A DNA stretch of 64,000 nt from Tubiluchus corallicola. Its lineage: Eukaryota; Priapulida; Priapulimorpha; Priapulimorphida; Tubiluchidae. Positions 62,053-64,000 of the stretch are shown in pieces. Where the stretch lies: contig JAQGDQ010000143.1 in the NCBI GenBank assembly GCA_030141605.1, forward strand, positions 436,001 to 500,000. The letters are read 5' to 3'. The notes below the pieces were generated by a model that did no database searches, was not told where the DNA came from, and saw nothing but the letters and a program-made list of their open reading frames with translations. Made by a program: the position numbers and the translations under genes. The first letter of the stretch is position 1; the number at the start of each line of letters is the position of its first letter.

Positions 62053-64000
62053 AATCTCACAGATATGGTATTATGAACTACTAATTTTGTGATCCATATT
62101 CATTAGCTACACTGAAATGACAGCATTTTTCCATGCTGTAAGAAGCAGAAAAAACTGCATTACACACGGTGAAAATTTAAAATGCTATTATTTAGGCTAC
62201 TAGAAATACTGTAATTTAACGAAATATTTTAGAAATTTTTAATTTAGAAGGTGCACTGCTTATTATTTTATGTTAGTGCGAAGTTATATTGGTCTACAGT
62301 GCATATTGTAATGTGTAGTAAAGTTCAAATTATACTTAACCCTCTGTAAGCAATTACATAGATTAGCTTTAACTAATATGGCCTACGTGAAGTTATGCTA
62401 AAATGATATTTCTCGGTAAAATCATAAATTATAGCTCTTATATGCACATTTCTATATTATAAATGCAAAATTATTTCGCCTAGGAATTAGGAAATGTCCT
62501 TTAATACCATTTCGGATGAATGCCAAAATGCTTTGCATCATACGGGAGATATTTAACTTATCTAAACTCTAGAACAGAATTCGCAAAATTAATAAGCAAC
62601 GTTTCCATGAGCATTTGTTATTTAGAAGTAAAGCGTCGTTTTTGTGTTGACAGCAATATAATCGCAAAGAAACACAAGTTCAAACGTCACAGACAGCGAC
62701 GGCGACGGTCATGCACCATTGAGGCACACCTACGCACACAGACAGGACTCACATGTAAGCTCAGGATATTACTAGATAATCTTAATGTCAAGATTATTAT
62801 TTATAGTGATACAATCACACGATTAATTATCTGGATTTCAAACTTAAAAGCAAACAAACGTAAAAAAGTTGGTATACAAATTGGATTTAAACCAGGGATC
62901 TTTTGTCTTTCATTATTTGGTATCAAAATTCAATTAATTATGGGCTTTTATCATCATAAGGATGCCATTGTTTCCAAACGTTATCCAAAAACGTCTATAG
63001 TTTCCTTCTTCTGTGGCTGAATTTGTATTCGTTTTATGCAAATTATTCATCTAGACGCTAAATAGAAGTTTTGTTGTTGTCAAAAATGTTAAACAAGTTT
63101 AAAAAAACATGTTCATATCTAGTATTGTAGAGAGCAAATTGTAAATGTGATGTACTTCATAGTTGTTGTTGCACACTATATGAGTGAGTTAAGGTTGCGT
63201 GTGAAATTGTATATATGTAATACGAAATTAAAATATGTGTTTATTGAAATGTACGCAAATAATAAGTTGTTTGTGTTTACATAAAACACTCACTGCAGCA
63301 CCTTTTAGATACCTAAACATTTATAATTACTGTTACTCTTCCCTTACAGGTTTGAAGATTTAGGCAGGCATGTGAGCAAGTCGGTTAAAATAAATAGTGT
63401 TACCATTATAACATTTTTTGAAAAGATAGGAAACTATAGGCATTTTTTATTCCCATCAAACTATAATTTTGTATATTTAGGTTTTCTGTAATGCTTTGCA
63501 ATGCTAACATATTAATTCTTCTTTTAGACACATTAATAGCAATTTTGATAATTACGAGAAAAAGTTACGTAACACTTTGCATTTAAGATGAAGTCAAATC
63601 ATAAACATTGATTGAAATATAAAATATATATGCTCAAAAAATAGTCAACTGCAGATAACAGCTTAAATTACCTAACATTCAAGACTGTTTATAGCAACTT
63701 AAACCAAAGTTAGTTCATGATAACAATTCGGCTGAACTCAGATACTACGTGATACGTTTGCGGATTACTGATTTATTGATGAGTGGGTGACATTGGTAGA
63801 TTATTGGGTACCACAACTGATTGGTGAATATTATATTTCTGCCAAAAGCTTCTTCCAACGTTCCACTAGCGTGCATAGCAAAATAAAACATAAATTAATA
63901 CTTCTTTTAGTTTATATGACAAAGTTTAACGCTTCGCCTTCATCAAACCGTAAATTCTGAATATGCTGACTGAAAGCAAAACAACATACTTTTCTTACAT
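62053..64000. other. 3' UTR and/or intergenic DNA after the GPCR
   Basis: AT-rich. A 166-codon frame at 62520-63020 (very basic, with RRRR) has no known domain and is overlapped by a minus-strand box B-like word at ~62885-62897, so it is probably chance. Confidence 0.45.

Noticed and set aside
62520-63020. 166-codon basic plus-strand frame downstream of the GPCR
   Set aside because: No known domain, skewed Lys/Arg/Ile composition, overlaps a SINE-like box B word on the other strand, no splice or promoter signs. Kept only as a note.

Overview
The window is AT-rich, repeat-laden nuclear DNA from an invertebrate animal. The evidence is one intact single-exon class A GPCR preceded by a splice acceptor, decayed non-LTR retrotransposons, tRNA- and 5S-derived SINE heads, MITE-like inverted repeats, and long di-, tri- and tetranucleotide microsatellites. 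There are no operons, ribosome-binding sites or other bacterial features. The receptor looks like an invertebrate peptide (FMRFamide-like) receptor, so a bilaterian and perhaps a lophotrochozoan such as a mollusc is favoured. The species cannot be named from sequence alone.

Layout. 1-5 kb holds a degenerate ~1 kb tandem array (1.55-2.59 kb), a LINE-like 3' tail (2.6-2.76 kb), and a tandemly duplicated segment whose two copies each end in a GGTT/GGTC microsatellite (3.0-4.56 kb). 5.0-5.3 kb is a CpG-rich patch with a perfect palindromic NRF1-type site, a possible promoter. 6.6-6.85 kb (minus) and 10.35-10.97 kb (plus) are broken LINE reverse-transcriptase C-terminal pieces. A possible internal exon of unknown family lies at 8.38-8.64 kb. 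At 13.75-15.24 kb is a 5'-truncated LINE with a nearly complete reverse transcriptase domain, sitting inside a CT microsatellite. A second, shorter copy of the same family (54.88-55.48 kb, minus) sits inside a GAGT/GTAA microsatellite.

15-50 kb is mostly non-coding. It holds SINE heads (20.25, 24.9, 25.07, 29.1, 32.5, 35.9, 40.9 and 41.15 kb), inverted-repeat DNA elements (23.95, 36.3-37.2, 38.4 and 39.2 kb), a 21-bp degenerate array (23.65 kb), three dispersed arrays of a GGCAC-containing unit (8.9, 24.15 and 30.06 kb), and many microsatellites. 50.4-51.4 kb is another degenerate array, and 56.7-57.1 kb carries a diverged local duplication.

The one confident protein-coding gene is the GPCR at 60.85-62.05 kb. 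Its coding region is intronless, and its 5' UTR is interrupted by an intron ending at 60839. It lacks both cysteines of the usual TM3-ECL2 disulfide. No multi-gene pathway or gene system can be reconstructed. The notable material is the receptor's departures from the class A template, the LINE family's association with microsatellites, and several repeat families I do not recognise.
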